Of a stretch of DNA of 64,000 nt, positions 63,056 through 64,000 are shown piece by piece. Every line of letters starts with the position of its first letter. The stretch's first letter is position 1. The notes beneath the pieces are model-generated. The model saw only the letters and a list, made by a program, of their open reading frames with translations, did not search any database and had not been told where the DNA came from. The stretch spans positions 186,001-250,000 of the forward strand of contig NZ_LAJG01000048.1 of the NCBI RefSeq assembly GCF_000970455.1. Reading direction: 5' to 3'. A program made the position numbers and the translations under genes. The stretch comes from Devosia soli (GTDB lineage: Bacteria; Pseudomonadota; Alphaproteobacteria; Rhizobiales; Devosiaceae).

Positions 63056-64000
63056 TCACATAGTTCCCTCATCCACCTTCAATTCCATCGCCGTCTGCAC
63101 CAACCCATCGAACAGCGCTGCCGCCACCGGATCAGCCCCCGGCGCCTCGCGCGTCAGCCTGAACGTCGTCGCGACAACCCCACCGCGCCCAACCCGCTTT
63201 TCACCAATGATCGCCGCCGGCTTATGCACCCAGCCGCAGACCATCCCGGCAATAACATTGTTGCCGAATTCCCAGGGCCTGAACCCCGTAAGAAGGTGAT
63301 GCGGCACGACATCGGAAAAACTCAGATCAAAGATCGGCCCGCCCGGAATGTCGGCAAACGCGCCTTCGCGGCGCACCCACGAGAACCCGGCAATCCAGTC
63401 ACCCCGCCAGATCGTCCCATCACGCTCGACAAGGCTGATCCCCGGCAGGTGCTGATCCAAACTCGGCCTGAACTTCTTGCCATCCGCCACGATCGACCGA
63501 TGCGGCAATTCCCCGAGCGGCATGTCCGTCCGCAGGTTCTTGTTCGTCTCGACCGTCCCATCGGCGAGGATCAGGTAGCGCGCGCCCGCCTTGATGGCTT
63601 CGACATCGTCTCCATTGACAGCATGCACCAGCACCACATCGGCCTCGGCAGCCGGTACCACACGGTAGCCGAGGCCGCTGGCATAGCTTGCGAGGGAGGA
63701 ATCGGCAGCGGCGATGGAGGGGCGCCCCGCCGTATCGCGCTTTTGGTAAAGCGCGATCTCGCAAGTATTGCGCGAGAGCACCGAACCATTGGCCTCAAGC
63801 ACAAATTCTATGGACAGCATCCGATTGCCACCGCCTGACGGAAGGGCAAAACCGATCTTGCCAAGATCAGCCGTCGAGACTTTTCCCGTCGCCGGCACAT
63901 CGACCGACCCAGAAACTTCGCCCGACCAGCGCAATACCGCGCCCGCTGGAATAGTCTCGCCACCGGTCCCGATCTTGAGTTCGATATCGAGCGTTTCGCC
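63056..64000 (-). CDS. C-terminal part of a GH2-like glycoside hydrolase (5' end outside window)
   Basis: The frame runs to the right edge of the window, giving the last 314 residues. A beta-sandwich part (GETLDIELKIGTGG at the edge, then VLRWSGEVSGSVDVPA) precedes an alpha/beta segment resembling the amidotransferase-like region of large GH2 enzymes (RPSIAAADSSLASYASGLGYRVV and LVHAVNGDDVEAIKAG). The end contains WEFGNNVIAGMVCGWVHKPAAII. The catalytic domain is not visible, so the class is uncertain (beta-galactosidase or beta-mannosidase-like). It is the first gene seen of the importer operon, suggesting it degrades the imported saccharide. Confidence 0.6.
   Translation of the reverse strand, partial: GETLDIELKIGTGGETIPAGAVLRWSGEVSGSVDVPATGKVSTADLGKIGFALPSGGGNRMLSIEFVLEANGSVLSRNTCEIALYQKRDTAGRPSIAAADSSLASYASGLGYRVVPAAEADVVLVHAVNGDDVEAIKAGARYLILADGTVETNKNLRTDMPLGELPHRSIVADGKKFRPSLDQHLPGISLVERDGTIWRGDWIAGFSWVRREGAFADIPGGPIFDLSFSDVVPHHLLTGFRPWEFGNNVIAGMVCGWVHKPAAIIGEKRVGRGGVVATTFRLTREAPGADPVAAALFDGLVQTAMELKVDEGTM

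Overview
The window looks like chromosome of a free-living alphaproteobacterium of the order Hyphomicrobiales, most like Devosia or a close relative. Supporting features are high GC, ATGA/TGATG-coupled operons, two ku genes with EcfG-type (general stress) promoters, rhizobial-type sitABCD, nrdHIEF with NrdR-type boxes, B12-riboswitch-controlled metE, and a BcsN-type cellulose operon without bcsC. The genus assignment is inference. No rRNA, tRNA, CRISPR array, insertion sequence or intact prophage was seen.

Layout. (1) 1-17.0 kb is an exopolysaccharide locus. It starts with a five-gene, ATGA-coupled operon (end of a membrane protein, acyltransferase, flippase-like protein, glycosyltransferase, WcaF-like acyltransferase). 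A convergent pair resembling gene-transfer-agent/phage spike proteins follows, then a UDP-sugar epimerase, two BY-kinase/Wzz-type proteins with a PPP-family phosphatase between them, an O-antigen-ligase-type polymerase, a small secreted protein, and an ExoY-like initiating sugar transferase. Two nearly identical 641-bp direct copies, each carrying a LapG-like (BTLCP) protease gene, flank the polymerase segment. (2) 17.0-23 kb holds small membrane/secreted proteins, two convergent ku genes, and a three-gene envelope-stress-type operon. (3) 23.1-26.3 kb is the transglutaminase-like / alpha-E / permuted ATP-grasp operon; the transglutaminase appears to lack its catalytic cysteine. (4) 26.5-33.6 kb carries a 2-hydroxyacid dehydrogenase with a monooxygenase-fold protein, a GNAT enzyme, a GH13 alpha-glucosidase, a Zn/Cd P-type ATPase with divergent MerR regulator, and a short rifampin ADP-ribosyltransferase.

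(5) 33.6-37.1 kb is a Mn/Fe ABC importer (sitABCD). (6) 37.1-41.6 kb is class Ib ribonucleotide reductase nrdHIEF behind a long leader with NrdR-type boxes and an exact DnaA-box sequence. Importer and reductase lie back to back, which fits a Mn-dependent NrdF. (7) 41.6-47.7 kb has metE under a candidate operator plus cobalamin riboswitch, then the methylcitrate genes prpC/prpB and queH. (8) 47.7-56.7 kb is a cellulose operon (bcsN, bcsA, bcsB, bcsZ, TPR protein). (9) 56.8-58.4 kb is a copper-handling set (SCO, PCuAC, small membrane protein). (10) 58.5-64 kb is a carbohydrate ABC importer operon preceded by a GH2-like enzyme cut by the window end.

Three families of short palindromic intergenic repeats recur from 30 kb onward. 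One lies between the binding-protein and permease genes of the sugar importer, where it may stabilise mRNA or attenuate transcription.
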